Positions 13,641-25,900 of a stretch of 64,000 nucleotides of DNA are shown here, one piece after another; position 1 is the stretch's first letter; the number at the start of each line of letters is the position of its first letter. Both the position numbers and the translations under genes were made by a program. The stretch covers positions 18,996,335-19,060,334 of the forward strand of contig CP137672.1 in assembly GCA_037976565.1 (NCBI GenBank). Direction: 5' to 3'. Under the pieces are notes generated by a model. That model saw only the letters and a program-made list of their open reading frames with translations, was not told the DNA's origin and ran no database searches. The stretch comes from Mesocentrotus franciscanus (lineage: Eukaryota > Echinodermata > Echinoidea > Camarodonta > Strongylocentrotidae).

Positions 13641-14635
13641 CTTTGTCAAAACCTTCCATCTCATGTTTCCTTTAAAAGTTGTTTACACTATAATAACAAA
13701 ATCGATTGTATTTCTTTTCTTTTAGAAATATTACATGTTAAAAACTGTTTCCTAATATCTTTTTTACATTTGTTGGAGTTGGAGCATCAGATAATGCATG
13801 TTCTCTTTCCTTCCGATTCCAAGGCCATTATTCGAAATTAATTTCTGTTCACTAAAATCCCTTTCAGAATTTGCTGCTGTAAACTTGAGCTTTCCTCAAA
13901 TGATATTTATCTTTTCTCTTTTTAAAGCCCGTCTGCACTAGTTTGGCCAGGAGGGATTAGACCTCCCAGCATGGTCACTGACAGGTGGTTATATCATCAA
14001 CTCAGCTCTCAATTAACATAACAAAAAGAGGATCATGGGGGACCAAAGGGCACCGCTTAGGCATTGTTTTCTATATAGAGGGAGCAAGTAGCTACAAGTA
14101 GTGCAGTGGGGCTTTAAACAAATTTAACTGGCCCTGTCTTACAAAAAAAATGCAAATGGTCCAAATTGATTGCAAGTCCTCCAATCAACTGCACAGACGT
14201 AAAAACTCCTATCTCGGTTGTCAAGTTTTCAAGAGCTAAATCAAATCTCCGCTCCTGTATATTGTTTTTTCATTGCCCCAAGCGTTGAACAACAAGGTTT
14301 CAGGTACAATGTCACTCGAAGTCGGATAAATTACATGTACATGTGGGCTTTCAAGTTCGCAATTGTCAGTAATAAAACATCTCAGAGGGGACTTTCACTG
14401 AATACCTGGGCAACTTGTTCTTCAATGAAACATCCCTTACAGCAGAGCAACTCGATTCAAATCGTTTGAATTCGAAGAGCTGACTGAAAGATGAGCTTGT
14501 AGGTGAGATTTAATGGGAATCCATCAGACCGCAATATCTTGATTGCTTGACTATTTATACAACCCCTCCTCGAGTCGGACTGTAATTTGAAACTATACTC
14601 TGATTGAGAAGACATGCATTTTATAGTGAAGAGTC

Positions 14636-15065
14636 TTGAAGAGAGAGATAATGGGAGACAGAGAGAGAGAGGGAGAGAGAGAGAGAGTGAGGAGGAGGGG
14701 AGTAAGAAAGGGAGAGATACACAGACAGACAGACAGGCAGAGGGCAAGTGAGAAAGGAAGAGTGTGGAAAAAGGAGAGAGATAGAAAGAGTAACAAAGGG
14801 AGAGATACACAGACAGACAGACAGACAGTGATCAAGTGAGAAATGAAGAGAGTGTGGAAAAAGGAGAGAGAAAGAAAGAGTAAGAAAGGGAGAGATACAC
14901 AGACAGAGAGACAGAGCAAGTGAGAAAGGAAGAGAGTGTGAAAGTAGGAGAGAAAAATATGAGACAAAAAGGTACAATGTACAAGGAGACTTGGACAGAA
15001 AGAGCTAGAGAGAAAGATGAAACCTATATTTGAGAATAATAGAAGAGAAAGAGAGACAGACAGCA
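14636..15065 (+). repeat. Purine-rich tandem repeat of about 90 bp with ACAG clusters
   Basis: GGGAGAGATACACAGACAGA recurs near 14711, 14799 and 14888, each followed by GCAAGTGAGAAAGGAAGAG and GTGTGGAAAAAGGAGAGAG. The 196-codon minus-strand frame across it is an artefact of the repeat. Confidence 0.85.
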
Positions 15066-15505
15066 ACAACATCCAGACAGTATGTACATTGTACAAGCGC
15101 CCTGATGGAAAATGCAAGGAGTAGATCCAGAGCAAAGGTGTACTCCAGGCACGTTGATTAGATGTTTTCCATATCTGTGTCAAAGTGTTCCGGCACTACC
15201 AATAATAATATAGTGCCCCGCAAGCAATAACTGTACAAAGTCCAACATCTTCCATTTTAATAAATACATTACAGAGAGACATAATACTGAACTTCCACTG
15301 CATTATAATTCAAACTTCATGACTTTGCTAATTCTTTCATATTTAAAAGCACAAACAGAACATGATCTCAATTCAGTATCGAAAGCTGTAAGCTGACAAC
15401 ATTCCTGAGCTTTTAATCCCGGCGAGACACGGAATCATTCACAGTGCCTTTCCGTGCTGACGCAAAGATGGAGTGAAACGATGCCCACGTTCAAAAACAG
15501 AATTA

Positions 15506-16305
15506 CTGGAAAGAAGAAGCCCATCTTACATTCTCAATATGAATATATATCAAGAGCTGCCTTGAGCCCTGTTCATGTTTGCTTTGAAACTTAGACCCCG
15601 ATCTCATTCACTTCGTTGGAGCGGTCTAACTAAGACCCGTTCCTCAGGAGCGGTTCTTAGGTGAGTGAGAACGGTCAAAGTGGTCCAGGAAGTGGACTTC
15701 TGGACCGCTCCAGAAGACCACCTCTGGAGGTGGTCTTGAGGAACGGGTCTTATTAAGAGCGGTTTGGAGCGCTCTAACGTGCGAGTGTGAACGGAAGCGT
15801 ACTTTGAACGGAAGTGAGCTAGTGACGTTCCGTGCGAAACATGAAGTACGGTACATATGCTTAATAGTATTCCGCGCGCGAAAAAATTTACCCGCTGACC
15901 TGAGCTGCCCTGAGCTGCCATAGCAACAAGACCACTTTGACTCGTTGAGCGGTTTGAGCCATAAAAAACTGCTCGGAGTGTGAACCCTCGCAAACCGTTC
16001 CTCAAGACCCGTTCCTCTGGAGCGGTCTAACTGAGACCACTTTCAAAGTGAGTGAGAACGGGGTCTAAGAAGTAAACATTAAACAGGAGCTGATATCACA
16101 AACTAACCCATGGCTCATGCTACTGAGTAGCTAGCTGGAAAGAAACCCATCTTACATTCTCATTATGAATATATATCAAGAGCATATTAAACACCCCGTC
16201 ATGTTTGCTTTGAAACTATTAAAGAAGTAAACATTAAACAGGAGCTGGTATCGCAAACCATGAACAAACTTACCCACGGCTCATGCTACTGAGTAGCTAG
16301 GCGCA
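15506..16305. repeat. Local tandem duplication, one copy interrupted by a MITE
   Basis: GGAAAGAA..CCCATCTTACATTCTC, GAATATATATCAAGAGC, ATGTTTGCTTTGAAAC, AAGTAAACATTAAACAGGAG and GCTCATGCTACTGAGTAGC occur in the same order twice, from about 15508 and from about 16137. Only the first copy holds the 478-bp MITE. Confidence 0.8.
15591..16068. mobile_element. MITE with TTAGACCCCG ends
   Basis: The left end TTAGACCCCGATCTCATTCA pairs with the right end TGAGTGAGAACGGGGTCTAA. Internal subrepeats of GACCCGTTCCTC and GAGCGGTCT fill much of the element. It is GC-richer than its surroundings. A paralogous empty site is present 150 bp to the right. Confidence 0.8.
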
Positions 16306-16659
16306 TGGTAGACATATGTTTGCTTATTGATGAAGACACTCTTATCAAATATTAAAGAGGAGGTGGAGTTCCGGGGAAAGGTAAAATATAATTTGTGAAC
16401 ATTTTCATTCTTTGTACATGATGTACATGTACATGTATGTTAGTGTGGAAGAATATTGTAGAATTATATAGAATTATATTATAAAACTTCCCTGAAAAGC
16501 ATTGCCCGTAAAATGCCCCCATATTGGAATATATATGACAAGTAGGCAATAGCTGAATGTTTGGACCAAAATTTCATGCCACATTTCGGTGTAGTCCCAT
16601 ACATGTATACACAATTCTGTGCAAACTGCAAAGTACATGTGACTTCCAGCAAGACCATG

Positions 16660-16946
16660 GGGGTGTTTCACAAAGACTAAGATCGAAAAGTTGGACTTAA
16701 CTATGGCAGGCCATTCATGCCACTGGTTGCTCTCACCATTGGTCTCTCAATTATGATCTTTAGATAATATTTTTTCCTTCAATAATGAACTATAAAAAAG
16801 GGTAAATTCTGTAGATTTGTGACCACGATTTGTAAGTCCCTTGAGAGACCTGTGCCAGTAAATGGTGAAAGCAAACAGTGTCATGAACGGCCTGCCATAG
16901 TTAAGTCCAACTTAAAGTCGATCTTAGTCGTTGTGAAACACTCCCC
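16660..16946. mobile_element. MITE with GGGTGTTTCACAAAGACT ends
   Basis: About 55-60 bp terminal inverted repeats. GGGGTGTTTCACAAAGACTA and GTTGGACTTAACTATGGCAG at the left are mirrored by GCCATAGTTAAGTCCAAC and GTCGTTGTGAAACACTCCCC at the right. No coding content. Confidence 0.8.
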
Positions 16947-18111
16947 AGGTCAATTTCTTATCAATTTGACCATTCCAAAGCCTCACAGTATACATTGACT
17001 CCTATGTCCTACATGTAAATTATCAACCTTTTCCAATTGCTCTGAGGCAGTTTCTTTCATAATGCAAAATTACAAAGGCAACAGGTTGTACTTACTGTAT
17101 ATCTTTAAAAGGCACCAGACTCATTGACATATAGACATAGTTGAATAAAGTTTAAAGGGTATAACATCTTTATTATGTACATGAATTTGGATCAGAAATC
17201 ATTCTGTTCTGTAAATTCGATATAAAAATAGCTACATGTACATGTACATGTACATGTAGTCTGTACAACCAGGGATTTTATTGCTGATAAAGTTTCTGCA
17301 ATAATTGCACAAAAGCTGATCCATCTCAAGATTAAACTCCATTTATCTATCACAGTACACATTTGATTGTTGGCAGTGGTAAAGAACAAGCCAAAGTGCA
17401 ATTTCCATTCATTCTTTGAGTAAAGGTACAGGTAGATTGCGGGGATCATTAATTCAAACGTGTTGTGGAGACAACTTCCTATACTAGGGTAACATGCATG
17501 AGCTCATGCTATTATCTGTTATATAATACCACAACCATATAGTATGTACAGTAGTCCTTTTTTGTGCTTGTTAGATCAATAGGCCATTATCGTAATGTAA
17601 TCAAATTTAATGCATAAATCTTTCTTTAGTGCCTTCTTACAATCATTTCATTCACCTGTTACAAATAATTGTATTTGAATAGCCAGAATGTGAATCGCAT
17701 GTACAGTACATTACGAGTTGTTAGGTGGGACAAGCCATAATGTTTGTCCTACTTACAGTACATTGTAGCAACAATTAATGTACATACTGTATATGCAATT
17801 TGCATTCTGACTATTGATATACAATTATTTGTAACAGGTGAATGGAATAATTTGTAACGATGCACTTAACAAAGATTTGTGCATTTGTGTAATTTGTGCA
17901 AAATTTATTTCACACTAGCAGTACATCCTGGTTTGCTCATAATAAGTGCAACACCAGAATAAAACACCTTTTCCATGTATTGCCATTTGCCACACATAGC
18001 AACAACTACGAAATGCATTGTGAATTTCATCAAATAAGAGACATTGTCACGGATGGTCTAGGAGGAAATGTCTTTAATTTGGATTATTCTGGGACATTCA
18101 CATAGACCTAC
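16947..18111. other. PPTC7 intron 4 or flank, no gene seen
   Basis: AT-rich sequence with one long (TACATG)n tract. GAATTTCATTCACCTGTTACA-like segments occur in inverted form near 17645-17670 and 17820-17850, a possible small foldback. Confidence 0.5.
17232..17259. repeat. (TACATG)n tract
   Basis: Longest of the hexamer tracts, about four and a half units. Confidence 0.9.
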
Positions 18112-18235
18112 CTTTAGTTTGGAGAGTTCCCCAAGGATCATATGCTCTGACATGTTGTCGAAGAGACCGTCTGTTGCTACTAAGATGATGTCGCCCTTTT
18201 TAACGCAGAAGAGTGAGCTGGATGCTGAATGAGGA
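18112..18235 (-). CDS. PPTC7: PPTC7 coding exon 4
   Basis: The acceptor is CTACAG|TCCTCATTC and the donor CTAAAG|GTAGGT. It reads [20 protein letters not shown], then [20 protein letters not shown], matching the family's ATDGLFDN motif. It ends in phase 0 after residue 248. The next exon, which should carry the last Asp ligands, was not located. Confidence 0.95.
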
Positions 18236-19870
18236 CTGTAGATAAGAAAAAAGTAGAAGAAAAAAAGATGTCAAGACATGCAGGTCTACCATAAGTGTAC
18301 GTCAAATTTAATCATTGCAAATAAATCTTTAATATGAAGAATGCTTTTCTAAAAAACTCAAAACCCACTATTTTCACAAATCCTGAAAGGTATTAAAGGT
18401 AGTGTATCCCTTTTGCAGCCAACATCAAATTTCTGTAGAACTTTGCAGGAATTATGATATGTCACGTACATGTACATGTATGTCCTTTCTGTGAAATTTA
18501 AATGTTAGAAGTATTCAAATTATGCAAGGAAACCTATTTACTTTCTAGACTTCACTGTCAGACACTATTGAGTGACTGACTGACTTCTTTTTTTCTTTGG
18601 TAATAACATACATAAAATGAGCTGTAAAGGGTACATGTACATGAGCATTTGTCTACATCAATAAACCTACTTCTTATAATGGCCTAAATTAAACTGATTG
18701 AATACTTGCACAGCACAAAACGTATGATCATTCGGTACAAGGGTCTGAAAATCAGAATATTTAATTAAACAACTGCAATCCCTAAAGTCAATTCAACAAC
18801 TGACGGTCGTTAATTTTCCGCAAATAGACAATTTCAAGCCCTTTTGTTTTGAGGGAAGTTCGAAATTAGTATTATCTTTCAAATGCCTTGGAATTTAACC
18901 TTCTCATTTTTTTGGGCCTGCAAATGGGACAAAGTACCTTTATAATGTAAAGTTTAAGTTCACAGGAATCTATCTTGCTACACTGTACACCAGTGACAGC
19001 AATTAGCAATTTTAATTCTCTTGCTTTTGTATCAAAGTTACATGTAGCCCACCATATCAAAATAAGATCACTACAACACTGTGATCATGCATCTCTTTTT
19101 TCTGCTAACATAAAAACATTTTTTTTTTAAATTTGAATTGTGATAAATACTCATAACAATATGCATTGTGGCATTTTCCCCCCTTTAAGCAAAGATTAAT
19201 ATTACCCTTCATGCACATGAAGATGATTGTTTTATATTTACATGTACATGTAGCTTGCAATTGACTACTTACCTATCACTTAATATTGTTCTCAAGCCAG
19301 GGGGTGCTATCGATAGTTGGAACGGTGTGTTGAAATAATGCTGCTGTTCCTCCGATCGGTGTACCACCCTGCCAGCTCTGATAATAAGGAACCCGGAGTC
19401 ACCTAGGTTGGCTGAAGCTACCGTCTTGTTATCACTGTCAAATATTACAATGCAGGCTGTGCTGCTCCCTGTTGGTCAATTAATACAAAATATAAGTCAT
19501 TAGTGTATTTCCAACAATAATGAATACTAATGGGACCATGAACACAAACATGAACATTAAAAAGACATAAGTTAACGACACTAAAATACTTTGTTTTTTA
19601 ATGAATCAACTATATTGAGAGATACATTGTGGTCAGGAGCAAAATTCTTGTACATGTACATCCCAACATTTTGATAACATTAATATTAATATCGACCTGG
19701 AATATGCTACCCTAATCATAACCCTTAATCATAATCTTCATGATAAAATAATGAAGGAAATAAAATATGCACATTTTCTACCATGTGCATTTTGTTTGCC
19801 GGTCTTTGCTTGATGCCGGCTGATGTTAAATCTACAGTGAAAAGAATGTGATATCATCAACCTCCCCAAA

Positions 19871-19924
<54 letters not shown>

Positions 19925-22900
19925 GAAAAAGAAAATTACAAAAACAGAAGCAGAAGAACTACAGTAGGGGTTCAACCGGTTATTAGGACACATTGCCTGC
20001 CCTACAAATGCAATCAGAGAGAGAGATAATTTGCAACAACACAGTGATTTGAACTTTGCTCATCATTGCTAAAAAGAGATCCTCATTGTTGACAAAACAC
20101 ATCAGAATCTGATCAACAACTGTGATAATGTAGGGATAATCTAATCAAACAACATTGGAAGCAAAATAATCTATTTTTAGTTTTTAATAGATCACTCTAT
20201 GTAAAGTTCAGTTCGATTCTTATTTCTTGGTAATATCAAAAAGAGTTCAAACTAGAATTTGGTTGAAAATTTTCGAAATGCAAAACGTTGATACTTTTAA
20301 GAAATGACAATTGTCATATTACTGTTTTTAAAAATGTGACCTTTCACTTTGACCTTCAAGTTCAATGCTGTTGGAAACATTTCACTATCAATAATATTTC
20401 CTGGTTGAAATGATGATAGTGTGATACTTTCACAAATTAAAAAAGAGTAAATTTTGTCATGCCCCTTCAATTGAATTTAAATTGATTTATATTTTTTAAT
20501 AAGTTTGAGAGGGTAACATGTACAAGTATTCTATTGTAGACTCCATTCATTTCAGAATGTATTTCACTATTAAGTACAAGTATTTCAAACACACCTGATG
20601 TACTCTACATGTACATTGTACATGTATTTGATCATAATAATCTTGAACAAGAAGTGAAAGTACACTGAAACTCTTGTTTATCTTATACTCCTCACCACAG
20701 CTCGATGGTTTAATTGAATAGGAACCTCCAATTTCCCCGAGCTAATCCTCTTGTTATTTCCACGCCCTGGTGCACACTCTTTGTTAAAAAAAGATGACAG
20801 ACTTGTAGACTGATACTGATAGACTCTTTTTATACTGTAAACAAGTTCAGTCATAAGTCCAGTAAATAAACATGTCATTTACATAACAGATTTGAAGACT
20901 GATAACAAAACCTATCATAAACCTGGTCATTTGGTCAGTCATAATTTCAGTACAGATACTCTCCATTGATAAGCCATAGACATGTAGAATGTCGCAATAC
21001 CCTCTATCATAAGCCCCGTCAGTTTTTTTTAGTAGGGGCACATCTTTTGTAGTTCACAACAATACCAGCAGAAAAATGGAAGGTCGCGTGTGAATTAACG
21101 CTTGCCGAATAGTGAATGAAAGAAACACTTTTACTGAATTCCACAAAAGACAGAGATGCTCTCGGTCTCAAGGTTAATTAACAATGCAGTATTAAAAATG
21201 ATTGACTACTTTTTTGTTTACCGTACTGGTTATCAAAACCTTGATAACACTTTAGTTCAGCAGCTTGCTACGTTGATTGTATATTACAGCAAGTTGTCTA
21301 GAGAACAGACATTGCAAGATTTATGTACATTGTACATGTATGTATACAAGTGTATTCCCCAGTTACACCAAAGTGACTCACACCAGACTGACAATACACC
21401 AAACAGTAAAAATAACATTACCCCAAAATAGCCAAGATTTTGTCTGTAATTGTTCAGTTGGGTGTCAGTATAGCAGTGTGACTGGGTTATTAGAATGCAA
21501 GATGACACTTTAATAAGAAGTGCATACATTTTAGGGTGTAAAAATGGCATCATACATTGTATGGACTACTGGACTTCTATTAGTCAACGTACCGAGGCCT
21601 ACGGTATTTGGCAAGTTTTCCTTTATGATGCTACTGTACATCTATCTTCATACCATTCTCTCTTCAAGTACCATTTCTTGGGGGTTTGAGTGCACTTCCT
21701 CTCCCTTCTAGTCTCATGACTCAGTCACCATGTTTCCTTGTAATACACCAGAGGCCATCCCTCTCCCAGCTCCCTCCCCTTCCCACAATGATCTCATATT
21801 TGTTTGAGCATGTATCATGTCCCTGTGTGCCACATCTAGCCACTTCCTACTCCACCATTTAAAGGTAGAGTCATTGATAGAGATGAAAAGTCTTGCAAAT
21901 AATGGAATGACAGGAAAAACAGGACTTTGAAATAACAGGGGTTTAATGAAAAAGTTGAGCACTCTAACATCACTACTAACTCTTAAATTTCTAAGTTAAT
22001 CTTAATATATCTTTGAGAGATCTTAATTGAGCTCCCCCTCATTTTTCTCTTAATTTTGTCAAAGTGTCCCCAAATTACATGTATATAATCCAATCCGAGA
22101 ATGCAGCATGCTGAATTTCAAAATATAATGCACAAACTTTTTGACCAGTTTGGCACCGAGGTCATCATCAACATCCCTGAGATTCTTACTCAGCTTGTTA
22201 AGTTATGTATAAACTGTATAAGACCCTACCCTATACTCCTGGGTTGAGAAAGGCAAAAACAAATACCCACCCATGAGAGGTGCCTTGTGCTCTAAGAGCT
22301 CTTGGTAGCTTGTGGCGATAATGGCCACTGGAGAGCGTGGATCAAAATGACCCTCCTTCACCATCCGTTTGCACATCTTCATCAGTTGGCATGGAAACTG
22401 AGACGGGTCGATGCCATAGTCCCTCCATCCTCCAACCCCATCAGCAACACCTGTAGAGATGAACAGTAAGATGGTACTGTATATGGTTTAAGGCCTTAAG
22501 TTCATCTATTGCATCACCATGATTATCATCATTATTATCATCATCATCTTCTTCATCACCATCAAGGCTCAAAATACATGGGGGCCCTGTGGAATTATAA
22601 AATAAAGATTATCTTTTCTGTTATAACTTTCACACAATATTGAGTTTCAACTTTCAAACCTTAAACCAATGAAATAGAACTATGGAAGTTAGATTAGCGT
22701 GCAGGATTTCTCGTTCGAATTTTTCGGTGTCTAGAGGCCGCCATATTGTAAACAAATGTACGCTTCTTAGCCACAAGATGGCGCTATATCTCCCATCTCC
22801 ACATCTCTATGAGTATTACGGATACAAACAACGGAACCTCGCAGTGCAGTATGGCCATCGGCAGTGGCTATACTGGGCCGGTAGTACCGGCGTGCACGCT

Positions 22901-25900
22901 GCGGCCCCATATCTGCTGGAGGTGGAGGTGATCGCGCAAGGACCGAAAACGGTGAAACATGGAGAAATTTTTCGTTGTGAAAAGCGTGAATCCTCTTAAA
23001 TCTGGTGATTCTAAATGACCAGCAAATAATGAACCTCGACCAGTAAATCAACCGAGAGCTAAAATTAGTAAAAGGAAACCTGTGGGCAAGGAAGCGACTG
23101 TACGGGCTTGGAGTCTTGATTGGACCAGACATCTCCTACAGAGGGAGGAGATCTGACTATTAGCTGCATGTAACTTGTAAAGTTAGTATAAAGAGGGAAA
23201 ATGCTGACTTAAATAAATGATAATGATGAAATAGCAAAGAATTTAGCAGTATCACAGGTACCAATTCAATGGAAATTTGTATTAAAATTAGAGCCCCCGT
23301 CAGTACTAAAAGAGCCCCCGTGAGAAGTCTCACGGGGGCTCTTTTTTTTTGGGGGGGGGGAAGAGCCCTGTAGACAAAAAATTAATTTGAGCCCTGATCA
23401 CCATCATCATCATCTTCTTCTTCTTCTTCTGCTTCTTCTTCTTCTTCATCACCATCATCATCTTCTTCATCTTCTTCTTTTTCTCCCTCTTCTTCTTTTT
23501 CTCCCTCTTCTTCTAATCACTATCATCTTCTTCATTATCATCTTCTTCTTCTTCTTCTTCCTCACCATCATCATCATCAAAATCATCAGAAAAAAAATCA
23601 GTATCATTATCAGATCATCATCATCATCACCATCATCAAAGTCATCATCATATTCATAGTGCACTTCCCCTCTTAGATAAAATGACCAATGAAGGAATGT
23701 ACATGTACATGCAGGCATTACTCTCAAAACTACAGTGTATGTGAAATGTCTAATGTCTATCAACTTTTTTTCACATAGAGTAAACAATACATGTACAATG
23801 TACATGTACATGTATTCATTATTACACATGTACATTGGATTTCAATTCACAATGTCCATCATTACTTGATGGGTATAAAATAGTAGAGCACTGTGACCCA
23901 ATTGCACTTGAAATCATTTTGTCTCATTATAGGGTTTTTAAGAGGCATACATGCATTACAAATCTCAGTAAGCGTAATGTGAATTATTACCACACGAGGT
24001 CCACACAGGTAATAGGCCTACATGTACGTGTACTGTTGTACATGTATTAGCCACACTTTATTGCAATGGACAGTCACAACAATTCCTCCCTGACGCATTT
24101 TTACTCACTGCACATAAAGGTCAATGGTGTGTATACCCTCAGGGGAGAGAAACAGAGTACGGGGCACTATGAGAGTCACCTTGACGAGAATAAAGCCTGC
24201 CCTCGTGTGGAGGCTTTGAAGTTTGAGGATAATAATAGGATGAAATGAGAGATCAGGTGAGACAGCCATGAGTGTACCAAGGGAAGTATTGATTATTGGT
24301 GTGTACTGGTGAGTTACTGAACAGGGCAAGGCGAAAATCAATTGTGAATAAAAGAAACTGAACAAAAATAGCTTTGCTGGTCCGAAGAAACCTTTTTCAA
24401 TTAGACAGCTATCTTGTGCATGCAATAATAAATAAACATGTACAGTACAGAAGTTAATTTAGTAATTAACAAAAGATGTTGGTCAAGATCATAGATTTAA
24501 AGAAATCATGCTTTACATTGACAATGTACTTGGTGTGTCCAGAGGTGCAAAGACCAAAAATAGTCAATTTCCTTTGAATAAGAACATTGAAAGCTATCAG
24601 AGGACAAAAAAGGTGACTTTTATTCTGTCTAGTGAGAAAACAACCTTGTCTTTCCCTATCTTTCTTATATAATATTTAAAATGACTTTCATTTCATCAAA
24701 AATGTCTGATGAAAATTTGTTCATCTTTTTAATTTGACTTACTGTAGTTATCAAACATTCAGAAATAACTTACTGATCAATGTGTATTCAGAATATTACA
24801 ACAATAAAAAGATCTCGGATAGCAACAATTATTGATGTTTCATAGGACTATAGTAAGGGAAACTGATTTATATATCTGCATTTTTAATAAGAATTCTATT
24901 CATGTATGTATTGCAACATAAGTCTTACATGAAAGATAAAATTATGTTGTATTGTGTGTATTTTATTTTGTTTATTTTTATATTTCCAGTGCCTTTGCAT
25001 TTGGCTTGACTAATATACATAATTCACATGAGGAAAAGGTTTCGTCCTTCTCGATTGGATTTGTCTGAATTTGATACTTATTTATGATAATACTTTAATA
25101 GCGAATAGTTTAGTATACGCAGGTGCACGCACAGAGTTTGCTGAATTGAGCAAACTCCTTGCACAGAAGCTTTTTTACACTAATTGCTATTATCGTAAAG
25201 TAAGTATCAAATCAAAACAGTTTTTACGTGTTTACCCCAAGTCTTTCAGCCAGAATCAACATTTTGAACTCTCGTAAGAGGTCAGCATTTTTGTAATGTA
25301 AATCGCACCTTAACTAATTATCAACAGAAACACGTAGAAGGCAAGAAAATCATTATCACTCCGGTATCGAAATCTCTTCTTTAAAAAAAAATTACTTGAC
25401 TTAATTCAAATTGCTTTGAAGCAGAAGAAAGAAGATCTTTGAAGAGTCCACTAGCAAGCTCTGAAGCTAGTGTGCATTTAGACAGAAATAACCGTCTGGT
25501 ATGGGTCATTCTTTAATAAAACTGACATTTGTTGACATTCCCCATACACAGACGGTAACCAATACGGCTCGCAACGGGGGGAGAGATTGAGCCGATTGTG
25601 CAGCACTTGTTACCCGAAACTTTCTCCCACGATTTTCCTTATTTAGATCTAATTTTCTGATTTATAAATCAGATACAAAAATACTATGTCTATTTTTCTC
25701 CTATGTACAGTTATCAATTTTTTAATGAATTATTTCTAAATGCAAAATTTACGGACTTACGTATATGAATTATCCAATTTTTATCTCAGAACCAAGGAAA
25801 CGGTACGTTCATGCATTCGAACTGGTAATCTATGACATGACCCGCCCGATATATTTCGGGTCAACCGACCAAAACAAGCCCAATGGCCAATCAGAGCACG

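Larger units (their letters stand above)
10649..15505. other. Noncoding stretch with MITE and tandem repeats
   Basis: Besides the listed MITE, the 170-bp and 207-bp tandem repeats and the purine tract, nothing gene-like was seen. Confidence 0.6.

Noticed and set aside
14593..15183. Longest open frame in the window (196 codons, minus)
   Set aside because: It is Ser/Leu/Phe low-complexity sequence produced by the purine-rich tandem repeat; no splice or start context.
23311..23352. Rho-independent terminator
   Set aside because: Hairpin plus T run looks like one, but the context is an animal intron.
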